This document shows positions 41,807 to 51,050 of a stretch of 64,000 nucleotides of DNA, piece after piece. Made by a program: the position numbers and the translations under genes. The DNA is from Lachnospiraceae bacterium. GTDB taxonomy: Bacteria; Bacillota; Clostridia; Lachnospirales; Lachnospiraceae. Below the pieces are notes generated by a model, which was given only the letters and a program-made list of their open reading frames with translations, made no database searches and was not told where the DNA came from. Each line of letters begins with the position of its first letter. The stretch's first letter is position 1. The stretch spans positions 1 through 64,000 of the forward strand of contig CAJTDN010000010.1 in NCBI GenBank assembly GCA_910574865.1, in the 5' to 3' direction.

Positions 41807-43435
41807 ATGGCGAACAATGGACAACAGAGAAACCGTGAAGGCGGCTATAGGAGCCCCGGCCGCACGGGTTCCACCCGCGCGGGGCACGACAGGGCTCCTT
41901 CTTCCGGGCGAAGCCGCGGCACGATTTCGTCAAGGAACATGGAGCACGGCAGGGTTTCGTCTTCCAGAAACGAACGGCATGATAATTTTTTTGAGGAAGA
42001 TTATGACTCCCGCCCTTCCAGAAGCACGGGACGGGGCGCAGGATCCACGCGCAGGAACGCGGGACATGATGCCGGAAGTCCAACGAGGAATCCGGAGCGT
42101 ACCACCAATTCCTCCCGAAGGGGAACGGGACGGGGCGGCAGTTCCTCGCCGTCAAGAAACGGCGGGCGGGGTACCACACAACGCAGGAATGCCCCTGGCC
42201 CGTCTTCCGGCCGCAGAAAGCCGAAAAATAAGTTTTCCAGGATTTTCCAGGGCGGGCCGCTAGGCATCGCACTTGTCCTCCTGGCCGTCGTCGTCCTCAT
42301 TTTCCTGGCCGTTTTTTTGATTAAGAGCTTTCTCTGCAAAGGCACCGTCACCATCGAGGCCGGTGAAAGCTATAGCATCTCGGACTTTTTGAAGCAGGAC
42401 AACCCGGACGCGTCATTTGCCTCGAACAGTGACGCCGTGGACACCAATGTCCCCGGAAAGTATAAGTTAATCATTAAAAACGGCATTTTCACGCATAAAT
42501 GCACGCTGGAAGTAAAAGATACCATTGCCCCCCAAGGCACGGCCAACGACATGTCGACCGTGCTCGGGAAGGAACTGGAGGCTTCGGCCTTTGTCACGGA
42601 CATCGTGGACGTGACCCCGGTGACCGTTTCCTATGCGGTGAAGCCGGACTTCACGCAGGAGGGCTCGCAGAGCGTGGAACTGGTTTTGGAGGACTCTTCA
42701 AAAAATAAGACGACCCTGACGGCCACGCTGACGCTGATGCGCGACACGGAGGCTCCGGTCATCACCGGCGTGAGGGACATCACGCACAGCATCGGCAGCG
42801 GCATTTCCTACAAGGCGAACGTCAACGTCACGGACAACCTTGACCCGGACGTGGAGTTGGAGGTCAACACCGACGGCGTGGACCTGAACACGGAAGGAAC
42901 CTACCAAGTCACCTATTCCGCCACGGACTTTTCCGGCAATTCCACGTCGCAGGCCGCGACCGTGACCGTCATCCGCTCGAACCACACCGAAGAGGAAATC
43001 ATGGGCATTGCAAATGACATCCTGGCGGAGATTACCACCGAGGACATGACGCCTTATGACAAAGCTTCCGCCATCTACGACTGGGTACGCGGCCATGTCG
43101 GTTACGCGAGCACAAGCAGCGAGGCGTGGACGGATGCCGCCTATGAGGGAATGGTGCAGGGCAGGGGCGACTGCTGGGCTTACACGAGCGCGTCCCGGGC
43201 GCTTCTGACCGCCGCCGGAATCGAGAACATGGTCATCCGCAAGATTCCGTCCGACACGACCCACGCCTGGAACCTGGTGGACCTGGGCGAAGGCTGGTAT
43301 CACTTCGACACCACCCCGAGGGCCTCCCACAATGAACGGTTCTTTATGTGGACGGACGCGCAACTGATGGACTACTCGAACGCCTATGGGCTGACGCACA
43401 ACTATGACAAGGCGCAATACCCGAACATAAATTAA
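41807..43435 (+). CDS. single-pass membrane protein with Ig-like repeats and transglutaminase-like domain
   Basis: A 542-residue protein. Residues 1 to about 145 are a low-complexity, Arg/Ser/Gly-rich cytoplasmic region (SRNMEH, SGRGTTQRR-type phrases). A transmembrane helix (about 151-175) follows. Extracellular residues about 185-385 hold two or three DUF5011-like Ig repeats (SISDFLKQDNP, YKLIIKNG, VTVSYAVKPDF, TYQVTYSATDFSGNS). The C-terminus is a transglutaminase-like cysteine fold with C456 (GDCWAYTSA), H486 (THAWNLV) and D501 (YHFDTTP). It lies inside the dlt-like operon, nine bases after the ligase, so it may act on the cell wall or the modified polymer. No signal peptidase site is evident. 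Confidence 0.8.
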   Translation: MANNGQQRNREGGYRSPGRTGSTRAGHDRAPSSGRSRGTISSRNMEHGRVSSSRNERHDNFFEEDYDSRPSRSTGRGAGSTRRNAGHDAGSPTRNPERTTNSSRRGTGRGGSSSPSRNGGRGTTQRRNAPGPSSGRRKPKNKFSRIFQGGPLGIALVLLAVVVLIFLAVFLIKSFLCKGTVTIEAGESYSISDFLKQDNPDASFASNSDAVDTNVPGKYKLIIKNGIFTHKCTLEVKDTIAPQGTANDMSTVLGKELEASAFVTDIVDVTPVTVSYAVKPDFTQEGSQSVELVLEDSSKNKTTLTATLTLMRDTEAPVITGVRDITHSIGSGISYKANVNVTDNLDPDVELEVNTDGVDLNTEGTYQVTYSATDFSGNSTSQAATVTVIRSNHTEEEIMGIANDILAEITTEDMTPYDKASAIYDWVRGHVGYASTSSEAWTDAAYEGMVQGRGDCWAYTSASRALLTAAGIENMVIRKIPSDTTHAWNLVDLGEGWYHFDTTPRASHNERFFMWTDAQLMDYSNAYGLTHNYDKAQYPNIN

Positions 43436-43505
43436 GGCAGCGGTTTGGCCAAAATCAAACCGTTGCCGGAAATTATAAAACCAATTATGAAAGGATGAAA
43501 AAACA

Positions 43506-43736
43506 ATGGATGAATTACTGGAATTTCTTGAGGAGCTGCACCCGGACGTGGATTACGAGACCTGCGACACGCTGATTGATGACGGCATACTGGACTCGTT
43601 CGACATCATCAGCATCATTTCGGAGGTCGCGGACATGTTCGACGTGACAATTTCCGCGGAATACATCGTTCCGGAGAACTTTAATTCCGCCCAGGCACTC
43701 TATGACTTGATTACCTATTTGGAAGACGAGGGTTAA
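43506..43736 (+). CDS. acyl/peptidyl carrier protein (DltC-like)
   Basis: A 76-residue acidic, four-helix protein. ILDSFDIISI (28-37) is the phosphopantetheine site with S31 in the D-S pattern typical of DltC. It lies between the transglutaminase-like and MBOAT genes, with AAGGATG before the ATG. It would carry the amino-acyl or acyl group from the ligase at 40301 to the membrane acyltransferase. Confidence 0.88.
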   Translation: MDELLEFLEELHPDVDYETCDTLIDDGILDSFDIISIISEVADMFDVTISAEYIVPENFNSAQALYDLITYLEDEG

Positions 43737-43742
43737 TGCATA

Positions 43743-45332
43743 ATGCAATTTGTTTCCTATGGTTTTTTACTTTTTTTGACGGTCGTCTTTATCGTGTATT
43801 ATTTGGTACCGGGACGTTTCCAGTGGATGGTCCTGCTCGCGGCAAGTTACGTGTTCTACCTTTTCGCCGGACCCAAATACTTGATTTACATCGTGGCGAC
43901 CACGTTGACGACCTGGCTTGCCGCAAGGCAGATTGACCTGCTCAAGAACCGGCAGGACGTTTATCTTGAAGAAAACAAGAAGAGCCTGGGCAGGGAAGAA
44001 AAGAAGCTGTATAAGGCGGCCACGAAGAAAAAACAGCGTTTCATGATGTTGGGAGCCTTGCTTTTGAACCTTGGCATCCTGGCCGTCGTGAAGTACACGA
44101 ATTTTGCCATTTCCAACATTAACGCCGTCATCGGGCTGGCCGGCGGGGAGCCAATCGGCCTTGTCAGCCTCGTGTTGCCCCTTGGTATTTCCTTTTATAC
44201 CTTCCGGGCATTAAGCTACCTGATTGACGTTTACCGCAAGACGATACCGGCCGAGAAGAACGTGTTCAAGTTCGCGCTGTTCGTGTCGTTCTTCCCACAA
44301 CTCATACAAGGGCCAATCAGCCGTTTCAACCAGTTGGAATCTGGGTTGTTCACCCCCCACCGGCTGAACTGGAAACGGGTTTCCTTCGGGCTTCAGAGAA
44401 TGCTCTGGGGCTACGTGAAGAAGATGGTGATAGCCGACCGCATCGTGATCGGTCTGACCACGATGACTGGCGACACCGCCACCTATACCGGCGCCTACGT
44501 GTTGGTGGAAGTGTTCTTCTACGCCATCCAGCTTTACGCGGACTTTTCCGGCGGCCTTGACATGGCCATCGGGGCCGGACAGATTTTCGGCGTCACGTTG
44601 CCCGAAAACTTCGAACGGCCATTCTTTTCCAAGTCCATCAAGGAATATTGGAACCGGTGGCACATCACCATGGGCGCGTGGTTTACGGATTATATCTTTT
44701 ACCCGATTTCGGTCTGCAAACCGATGCTGAACCTCTCCAAATGGAGCAGGACGCACCTCGGCCCCGTGCTTGGCAGGAGGCTTAGCGTGTACTTGTCCTC
44801 GTTCGCGGTCTGGCTGGCCACCGGCGTATGGCACGGCGCAAGCTGGAACTTCGTGTTCTGGGGTCTTTCCAACTACCTCGTGATCATGGTTTCACAAGAG
44901 TTTGAACCCTTGTACCGGCGTTTCCACCAGAGGTTCAACGTGGACGGGAACTTGCTTTACAAGGTGTTCCAAGTGGCAAGGACATTTTTGTTAATGGGTT
45001 TCTTGCGCATGTACGACTGCTATGACAGCGTGCTCACCACCTGGCGCATGGTGGCGGGCGTGCCCTTTGGCGGAAATTGGAACGTCCTCTGGGACGGCTC
45101 GCTGATGCAAATCGGGCTGACGACGGCGGACTACGTAATCCTGGCGGCGGGAATTCTCCTCATGTTCCTCGTCAGCATGTCGCAGCGGAGCGGCTCCGTG
45201 CGGGAAAAGATTCACGCGAAGCCTTTTGCCGTCCGCTTCGTCATCTGGACCACGCTATTCATGGCGGTGCTGCTGGCGGGCGCATATGGAATCGGTTATG
45301 ACGCTTCCAATTTTATTTACAATCAGTTCTGA
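43743..45332 (+). CDS. MBOAT acyltransferase (DltB/AlgI-like)
   Basis: A 529-residue polytopic membrane protein of the MBOAT family: SFYTFRALSYLIDVYR, FFPQLIQGPISRF, RWHITMGAWFTDYIFYP and the active-site His in WHGASWNFVFWGL. It moves the carried group across the membrane and onto the envelope acceptor. It resembles AlgI/DltB-like proteins of Clostridia in length. The gene follows the carrier protein with a seven-base gap. Confidence 0.92.
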   Translation: MQFVSYGFLLFLTVVFIVYYLVPGRFQWMVLLAASYVFYLFAGPKYLIYIVATTLTTWLAARQIDLLKNRQDVYLEENKKSLGREEKKLYKAATKKKQRFMMLGALLLNLGILAVVKYTNFAISNINAVIGLAGGEPIGLVSLVLPLGISFYTFRALSYLIDVYRKTIPAEKNVFKFALFVSFFPQLIQGPISRFNQLESGLFTPHRLNWKRVSFGLQRMLWGYVKKMVIADRIVIGLTTMTGDTATYTGAYVLVEVFFYAIQLYADFSGGLDMAIGAGQIFGVTLPENFERPFFSKSIKEYWNRWHITMGAWFTDYIFYPISVCKPMLNLSKWSRTHLGPVLGRRLSVYLSSFAVWLATGVWHGASWNFVFWGLSNYLVIMVSQEFEPLYRRFHQRFNVDGNLLYKVFQVARTFLLMGFLRMYDCYDSVLTTWRMVAGVPFGGNWNVLWDGSLMQIGLTTADYVILAAGILLMFLVSMSQRSGSVREKIHAKPFAVRFVIWTTLFMAVLLAGAYGIGYDASNFIYNQF

Positions 45333-45349
45333 CCGAAAGCAACTGGCAT

Positions 45350-45481
45350 TGAACACTGAATGAGCGCGTAAAGCGCGAGTTTAGTGAGAAAGCCCATCCC
45401 GAAACTTGGCGAGGTTCTTCACGAGCCTAGTTGAGTGGATGTTACGACGTTGTAAGCGATGCTTCCTGGACGCTAGTTCAA
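45350..45481. other. possible structured intergenic element after the MBOAT gene
   Basis: TTGAAC (45350-45355) at one end is complementary to GTTCAA (45476-45481) at the other. In between are CGCG-TAAAG-CGCG (about 45365-45377), a GCGAGGTTCTTCACGAGC region and TTACGACGTTGTAA, which can pair with itself using G-U pairs. The sequence has the look of a conserved intergenic RNA or repeat seen in Lachnospiraceae genomes. I cannot name it. It lies in the 243-base gap before the DltD-like gene. Confidence 0.35.
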
Positions 45482-45575
45482 GAAGAAAGAAATTGAAGCG
45501 AAAAGAACTTCCTTTTTAGTAAATAAAAAGAAAATTTGAGTAATAAAAAATGAGAAAATTTGAGGTATTTTAGAA

Positions 45576-46637
45576 TTGAAACGTAAAAAAATTTTTTGGC
45601 GCCGGTTTTTACGCGTCACCGTTTCCGGCATCATCATTTGCAGCATGCTCTTCCTGCTCCAGCGTCTGCTCGTTCCAAAATATTCGGTGGGAACGCAGGA
45701 CGGCGCGATGATTGCCGAATATTACGACGATGCGCCGAAGCATAATTTAATCATCATCGGCGACAGCGAGATGTATGAAAATATTTCCCCGCTCGTCCTA
45801 TGGCAAAACTACGGCATCAATTGCTACATCCGCGGCAGCGCGCAGCAATTAATTTGGCAGTCTTGTTATTTGCTGGAGGACACGCTGCGGCACGAAACCC
45901 CGGAGGCCGTCATCATCAACATTACCTCCATGCAGTACGCCGAGCCGCAAAAGGAGAGTTACAACCGGATGACGCTCGAGGGCATGCGCTGGTCCACCTC
46001 CAAAGTAAAGGCGATTTTCGCCTCCATGACGGAGGAGGAAAGCTTTTGGGAGTATGTATTTCCTTTGTTACGCTACCATAGCCGCTGGAACGACTTAAGC
46101 GACGACGATTTCCGGCTGATGTTTTCCGAGGAACCCGTTTCCTTGAACGGATACATGATGCAGGTCGGCGTGAAGCCCGCGGAAAACGTTCCCGAAGGAC
46201 GGCCCTTGGCCGATTACACGTTCAGCGACACGTGTTACGAATATTTGGACAAGATTACCGCGCTGTGCAAGGAACATGGCGTGGAGCTGATATTGATGAA
46301 GTCCCCTAGCGTCTATCCCGTCTGGTATGATGAATGGGACGCGCAGATGAAGGAATATGCACAAAAGAACCAGATAAAGTACCTCAACTGCGTCAACAAT
46401 GACGAAATCGGCCTCAACTTCCGGACCGACACCTTTGACGGCGGCTTGCACTTGAACGTGGGCGGGGCGGAAATTTACAGCAATTTCTTGGGAAAATGGC
46501 TGCAAAGTGAAACCGGGATTTCAGATCTTCGCGACGATGCCGAACTCTCCAAGGAATGGGAGCAAAAGGCGGCCGACTATGACGCGAAAAAATCTGAAAA
46601 ATACAAAGAATTGGCTATGGATAGTGACGATTCGTGA
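45576..46637 (+). CDS. DltD/SGNH-like membrane-anchored protein
   Basis: A 353-residue protein with an N-terminal signal-anchor (about 10-30: VTVSGIIICSMLFLL) and an extracytoplasmic SGNH-like fold. IIIGDSEMYENI holds the GDS catalytic block and DTFDGGLHLNVGGAEIY holds the D-x-x-H-type block. It resembles the DltD-like partner found after MBOAT genes, which completes acyl transfer outside. It starts at TTG (45576) after a weak GAGG. The C-terminal ~40 residues are charged and helical. Confidence 0.8.
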   Translation: MKRKKIFWRRFLRVTVSGIIICSMLFLLQRLLVPKYSVGTQDGAMIAEYYDDAPKHNLIIIGDSEMYENISPLVLWQNYGINCYIRGSAQQLIWQSCYLLEDTLRHETPEAVIINITSMQYAEPQKESYNRMTLEGMRWSTSKVKAIFASMTEEESFWEYVFPLLRYHSRWNDLSDDDFRLMFSEEPVSLNGYMMQVGVKPAENVPEGRPLADYTFSDTCYEYLDKITALCKEHGVELILMKSPSVYPVWYDEWDAQMKEYAQKNQIKYLNCVNNDEIGLNFRTDTFDGGLHLNVGGAEIYSNFLGKWLQSETGISDLRDDAELSKEWEQKAADYDAKKSEKYKELAMDSDDS

Positions 46638-46724
46638 CCGAACCGCCGCGTTAACGGCTGACGGCCGTGCGGCGGGAAAACTTCCCGCAAATGGCAACAA
46701 ACAATTAAGAAAAAGAAAGGATGT

Positions 46725-47279
46725 ATGAAAATGAAAAAGAAACTGGTAAGTCTCATGTTGGTAGTTATGGTTTGCATGTTCTCACTCGTCGCCTGCGGCG
46801 GCGGTGATGACAAAGGAAACGACGGGAACAATGGTGGAGGCGGCGACGCGGCCAATACGCCGAACGGTTCTTCCTCGGGCTACACGTTCGAGTACAAAGG
46901 AACAAGCATCAGCGTGAATACGGCCATCGAGCCCGTCATAGAAAAGATTGGCGAACCGTCCTCCAAGTTTGAAGCCCCAAGCTGCGCCGGACAAGGAACG
47001 GACTTCATTTACACCTACAGTGGATTCGAGATTGACACGTCGCCGGCGGAAAACATCACGAACGCCATCGCCGCCATCATCATCGTGTCCGACGAGGTGG
47101 AGACGCCGGAGGGCATCACGATTGGCAACACGAAGGAAGAAGTCGAAGCCGCCTACGGCACCGATTACACCGAGAGCAACGGCATGATGACCTACGCGAA
47201 GGGAGACATGAAATTGAACTTCCTGATCAAGAACAACGTCGTGGACTCCGTACAATACATGTCGAATGCATTGAACTGA
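46725..47279 (+). CDS. small surface lipoprotein of unknown function
   Basis: A 184-residue protein with a signal peptide ending in lipobox LVAC (LVACGGG, Cys at about 25), a Gly/Asn/Asp-rich linker, then a 130-residue beta-rich domain. The domain resembles a repeated BLIP/DUF-like unit (ISVNTAIEPVIEKIGEPSS, ITIGNTKEEVEAAYG). It follows the DltD-like gene by about 90 bases and ends at a strong terminator. Function unknown. Confidence 0.75.
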   Translation: MKMKKKLVSLMLVVMVCMFSLVACGGGDDKGNDGNNGGGGDAANTPNGSSSGYTFEYKGTSISVNTAIEPVIEKIGEPSSKFEAPSCAGQGTDFIYTYSGFEIDTSPAENITNAIAAIIIVSDEVETPEGITIGNTKEEVEAAYGTDYTESNGMMTYAKGDMKLNFLIKNNVVDSVQYMSNALN

Positions 47280-47292
47280 CGTACTGCTCATA

Positions 47293-47335
47293 AAAAAAGA
47301 CGGGCGAAAAGATATTTTTCGCCCGTCTTTTTTAC
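47293..47335. terminator. bidirectional intrinsic terminator
   Basis: AAAAAAGACGGGCGAAAA pairs with TTTTTCGCCCGTCTTTTTT around a GATA loop. A/T runs flank both sides, so it can serve the lipoprotein gene on the + strand and the convergent membrane protein gene on the - strand. Confidence 0.9.
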
Positions 47336-47350
47336 GGTAAATGCAAAATA

Positions 47351-48451
47351 TCAGTTTGGCGTGTTGCCAGACATCACTGGACGATACTTCAAGTCCATGA
47401 ATGCCGGGAAATTCTTCTTCCAAGTCTTCTCCAAGTCATCCGAATATCCAAGAATCATCTGCGGCTGTTCGTTTGCATAATAGCCAAGCGCCTCTTTCGT
47501 CTGCTCCTCACTCAGGCTCACACAAGTAACCTTCCCGTCCGTCGTGTACAAGCGCATCTCGCTCACGCTGTTCCTGCCCGTGCGCCGGAAATAGTACGCC
47601 CAAATCAGGTTGCGGTTCGTCACGATGGAGGCCTTCGTGCCACGGATGTATACCGTCCAGCGCCTGCCTACCCAGGTCTCCTTGCCAACCGGGTGGGCCG
47701 TCTCGAAGTCCGCCTCGATGTCCGACAGGGAAACCGCACTGTTCTCACGCAGGTACTTATGTATCTGGGACGCGTACTGGTTGCCGAAGAAACCGATAAT
47801 GTTATAAATGCCCATGATAATCAGCCCAAGAGCCACAACCTGCAATACCCAGAAAAACACGTAATACACGCCACCGAGCTTGTCGGTTTCAAGGTTGTAG
47901 AAGTAGAACTTGTCGGTCGCGCCCTCTTCAAAACCATACTCCGCCAAAGTTTCCCTATAATAGCGTTCCATGTCCGACTCCATCGGCGTCCACGTCCCTT
48001 TGAACTTCGTGGACTCCGGCGGGGCGACCGTCCCGGTCTCGTCGGCAAAATAATCCCAAGTCTGGTTCATCAGGCTGTACATCTTGTCCTGTTCGGACTT
48101 CCTCGTATAAATGCTATAGAAATACCAAACCTCCGTGTCGTTATCATGATCCGGAATCGACGTAAACGCGATGTAGCTATAGCCGTCCGTGCTCGTGCTG
48201 CTGCCGCCATACTTGCGCGTCGTCGTGGTCGTGTGCTCCACGTACTCCTCCAGGATACAGTCCGCCTCGACTTCCACGTATTTCCACTCGTAGGTGGACG
48301 GATCCTTCTCAACGTCAAGGTCTATCGCCCCGGTTATCACGTTGAACACCGCAAACTTCGTAAAAAATAAAATCGCGATTGCACCCACGATGGTTACGAT
48401 TGCCCAAATGACATGCGACTTTCTGGCCTTCTTTCTTAATATCTCAAGCAT
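47351..48451 (-). CDS. uncharacterised membrane protein
   Basis: A 366-residue protein with an N-terminal transmembrane helix (about 14-36), an extracytoplasmic domain rich in Thr/Tyr (TTTTTRKYGG), a second helix pair (about 195-225, VFFWVLQVVALGLIIMGIYNIIGF), and a C-terminal cytosolic domain. The C-terminal part (WTVYIRGTKASIVTNRNLIWAYYFRRTGRNSVSEMRLY) resembles a PH-like fold seen in Lachnospiraceae membrane families (DUF6709-like by pattern). Function is unknown. The 48452-48728 gap after it shows no feature. Confidence 0.6.
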   Translation of the reverse strand: MLEILRKKARKSHVIWAIVTIVGAIAILFFTKFAVFNVITGAIDLDVEKDPSTYEWKYVEVEADCILEEYVEHTTTTTRKYGGSSTSTDGYSYIAFTSIPDHDNDTEVWYFYSIYTRKSEQDKMYSLMNQTWDYFADETGTVAPPESTKFKGTWTPMESDMERYYRETLAEYGFEEGATDKFYFYNLETDKLGGVYYVFFWVLQVVALGLIIMGIYNIIGFFGNQYASQIHKYLRENSAVSLSDIEADFETAHPVGKETWVGRRWTVYIRGTKASIVTNRNLIWAYYFRRTGRNSVSEMRLYTTDGKVTCVSLSEEQTKEALGYYANEQPQMILGYSDDLEKTWKKNFPAFMDLKYRPVMSGNTPN

Positions 48452-48728
48452 TTTTCTGTCACCCTTCCTCTCGTACGCCCGCGCGGGTCATGCTTGGAAT
48501 CCATGCGAACGTCGTCTTTTTTATGAAGATGCCCTCAACGGCATCTTTTAGTGGAAACGCCGCCATGCGCCGGCATTTCCCATACCTTTACATATTATCA
48601 TTTATTTCCCTAAAAAACAATAATTTTTATTTGTTTTTTAATTTAAATTTTCATTTTCTTTAATAAATCCAAATCGTCCCCGGCCAATGGATCCATGTAC
48701 CGCGCCGCGGGCATAAGCCGCGCTAAAT

Positions 48729-49805
48729 TTAAGAACATACGGTCGGTAAACTTTTCTCGTACGGGGCGCGCACGATTCCATTCTCCGTGACGATTCCGGC
48801 AATCAGTTCATGGCTCGTCACGTCAAAGCACGGGTTCCACACTTTCACCCCCTCCGGTGCCATGCGTTCCCGATACCACATTTCCGTGACCTCCTCGCCG
48901 GCACGCTCCTCTATCGGGATGTCAGTGCCGCTCTTTATCGCCATGTCAATCGTGGAGGTCGGCGCACAGACGTACACCGGCACGCCATACTGCTTTGCCA
49001 CACAAGCCACGACCGACGTCCCGATTTTGTTGGCCACGTCGCCGTTCGCCGCCACCCGGTCGCATCCGACGAAGACCGCGTCCACCAAACCTTTTTGCAT
49101 GAGGGCGGACGACATGCCGTCGCAAACCAACGTCACGTCCATCCCCGCCGCCTGCAGTTCAAACGCCGTCAAGCGCGCCCCTTGTAAAAGCGGCCTCGTC
49201 TCGTCGGCATAAATGCGGAAACGGTATCCCCTCTCCTGCCCCAAATACATCGGCGCGGTGGCCGTCCCATACTTCACCGCCGCCAGCCGCCCCGCGTTGC
49301 AATGTGTCAAAAGTCCGTCGCCCGGGCGTACGAGCGTCAACGCGTGCTCCCCGATTTTTCTGCACACTTCGACGTCCTCGTCATGGATCTTTACCGCTTC
49401 GTCATGCAAAAGGCGCAAAAGCACCGCCACCGAATCTCCTTCGTATCCCGTCACCACGCCCTCCATCCGGTTCAGCGCCCAGAAAAGGTTGACCGCCGTC
49501 GGACGGGAGGTTTCCAAATATTCCTTCGCCCTTCGAAACCGAGATTGAAACATAGCCACGTCCGTCCCGGCAATGCCATCATTCCCGAAACGGACCGCCG
49601 CCACGTAAATCCCGATGGCCGCCGCCACGCCGATGGCCGGAGCCCCCCGTACCTTCAATTGATAAATGGCCTCCCAAACGTCCTCCACCTTTGTCAGGGA
49701 AAGCATCTCGATTCGTCCCGGCAGCTTCGTCTGGTCGATAATGACCAATGCCTTGGCCTCCTCGTCCAACGCCACCGTCTCCTGATGAAACTCCATCTCT
49801 GTCAT
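48729..49805 (-). CDS. mtnA: S-methyl-5-thioribose-1-phosphate isomerase
   Basis: A 358-residue enzyme of the eIF2B-like isomerase family. THCNAGRLAAVKYG holds the catalytic Cys, and VGCDRVAANGDVANKIGT holds the catalytic Asp; VRGAPAIGVAAAIGIY is the substrate loop. It acts in methionine salvage. The start at 49805 is set by AAGGAGGGG on the minus strand; an ORF extension to 49958 is probably not translated. Other methionine-salvage genes are not adjacent, so a broader ribose-1,5-bisphosphate isomerase role is possible. Confidence 0.9.
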   Translation of the reverse strand: MTEMEFHQETVALDEEAKALVIIDQTKLPGRIEMLSLTKVEDVWEAIYQLKVRGAPAIGVAAAIGIYVAAVRFGNDGIAGTDVAMFQSRFRRAKEYLETSRPTAVNLFWALNRMEGVVTGYEGDSVAVLLRLLHDEAVKIHDEDVEVCRKIGEHALTLVRPGDGLLTHCNAGRLAAVKYGTATAPMYLGQERGYRFRIYADETRPLLQGARLTAFELQAAGMDVTLVCDGMSSALMQKGLVDAVFVGCDRVAANGDVANKIGTSVVACVAKQYGVPVYVCAPTSTIDMAIKSGTDIPIEERAGEEVTEMWYRERMAPEGVKVWNPCFDVTSHELIAGIVTENGIVRAPYEKSLPTVCS

Positions 49806-50024
49806 ATTATCCCCTCCTTCTTTTCGCATCGTCATATACAAGGGCGAATGCATCACGTCTTCCTTTACCATGATGTCTTTCGTATACAAAATATAGGCCC
49901 GGCCAATTCGCCCTTTAAACTTTGTCCTGAACGTCATCATTATATACTGGAAAGGCATCTCTATTCAACATGTTTTTTCACGAAATGGCACTTTCATTTT
50001 TTCTCATTTGCACGAAAAAAACTC

Positions 50025-50053
50025 TTGCATTCAACTTGGAATACTGGTAAACT
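50025..50053 (+). promoter_or_regulatory. promoter upstream of the SGNH hydrolase gene
   Basis: TTGCAT (50025-50030), 17-base spacer, TAAACT (50048-50053). It lies in the 331-base gap (49806-50136) between divergent mtnA and the SGNH gene. TGATATGGTATCA just downstream (50093-50105) is a small palindrome that could be an operator. Confidence 0.5.
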
Positions 50054-50136
50054 GGCGATAACGCAATGACGGACATGAAAAAACACCGATACTTATGATA
50101 TGGTATCATTTTCATCCATGCAGATTGGAGGACAAC

Positions 50137-50865
50137 ATGAAATCAAAAACAAAGAAAATCATCATCATCGTCCTGCTCGCCATCATAATCCTCATCGCCA
50201 TCTTGTTCATCGGCGGCAGGATATATTTAAAGAACGTAGAGTTCCCCCGTCCCCCGAAGGTGGACACGGGCAAAAGACGCATTGCCTGCATTGGCGACAG
50301 CGTCACCTACGGCGCGGGCGTATTGGGCAAGAGGGGCACTTCCACTTACCCGGTATATTTACAAGGGCTGGTCGGCGACGACTGGCAGGTGCTCAATTAC
50401 GGCCTGACCGGACGGACGCTGATGAACTCCGCGGACGTGCCTTACATGAAAGAGGAAATGTACCCCGAAACACTTGCCTGCGAAGCGGACGTCTACCTCG
50501 TCATGCTTGGGACGAACGATGCGAAACATTATAACTGGAACGCGGAAAATTATGAAAAGGATTTGAAGGTTCTTCTGGAAAATTACATCGAAATTGCCGG
50601 AATCGACGGCGTGTACGCCATGAAGCCGTTAAAATGCTTCGTCGTGGAAGGCAAGACGGAAGTCGGACACAACATCAAGAACGAAAACGTCATCGAGGCA
50701 TGCGAAATCATCGAACGCGTCGCCAAAGAATTGCAGGTAAACGTCATCGACCTCTATACGTTCAGCGAGGACCATCCCGAATGGCTTCCCGACGGCATCC
50801 ATCCAAACGCCGAGGGCAACCGTGAAATCGCGGACTACATTTATGAACACCTGGACTTGGATTAG
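50137..50865 (+). CDS. membrane-anchored SGNH/GDSL hydrolase
   Basis: A 242-residue protein with an N-terminal signal-anchor (about 6-28). CIGDSVTYGAGVLG is block I with the catalytic Ser, MLGTNDAKHYN the N block, and LPDGIHPNAEGN the Asp/His block. It is an extracytoplasmic esterase or acetylhydrolase of the GDSL type. The ATG at 50137 follows TTGGAGG. An intrinsic terminator follows at 50898. Confidence 0.86.
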   Translation: MKSKTKKIIIIVLLAIIILIAILFIGGRIYLKNVEFPRPPKVDTGKRRIACIGDSVTYGAGVLGKRGTSTYPVYLQGLVGDDWQVLNYGLTGRTLMNSADVPYMKEEMYPETLACEADVYLVMLGTNDAKHYNWNAENYEKDLKVLLENYIEIAGIDGVYAMKPLKCFVVEGKTEVGHNIKNENVIEACEIIERVAKELQVNVIDLYTFSEDHPEWLPDGIHPNAEGNREIADYIYEHLDLD

Positions 50866-50897
50866 CAAAATCCTGCCTAAAGCGCTTTCAAACTCAA

Positions 50898-50932
50898 AAC
50901 CGGCGGGAAGATTACTCCCCGCCGGCTTTCCT
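50898..50932 (+). terminator. intrinsic terminator after the SGNH gene
   Basis: CCGGCGGG (50900-50907) pairs with CCCGCCGG (50918-50925), followed by a CTTTCCTT run. Confidence 0.8.
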
Positions 50933-51050
50933 TGTCATATTTTCCCATTCTCGAAGTTGCAATTTACATACGCTTAACCGCATAATCGAATCGTTCAATT
51001 CCCACGTCCGAACAAGCAAACGAAACGCTCGCCGCCCACGGAAAAATGAA

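Noticed and set aside
50093-50105. A further copy of repeat family A, from TGGTATCA near 50099
   Set aside because: Only the short end sequence matches; none of the three hairpins is present.
49806-50136. SAM-type riboswitch ahead of mtnA
   Set aside because: I looked for a multi-stem leader on the minus strand; only a short leader with a ribosome site is seen.
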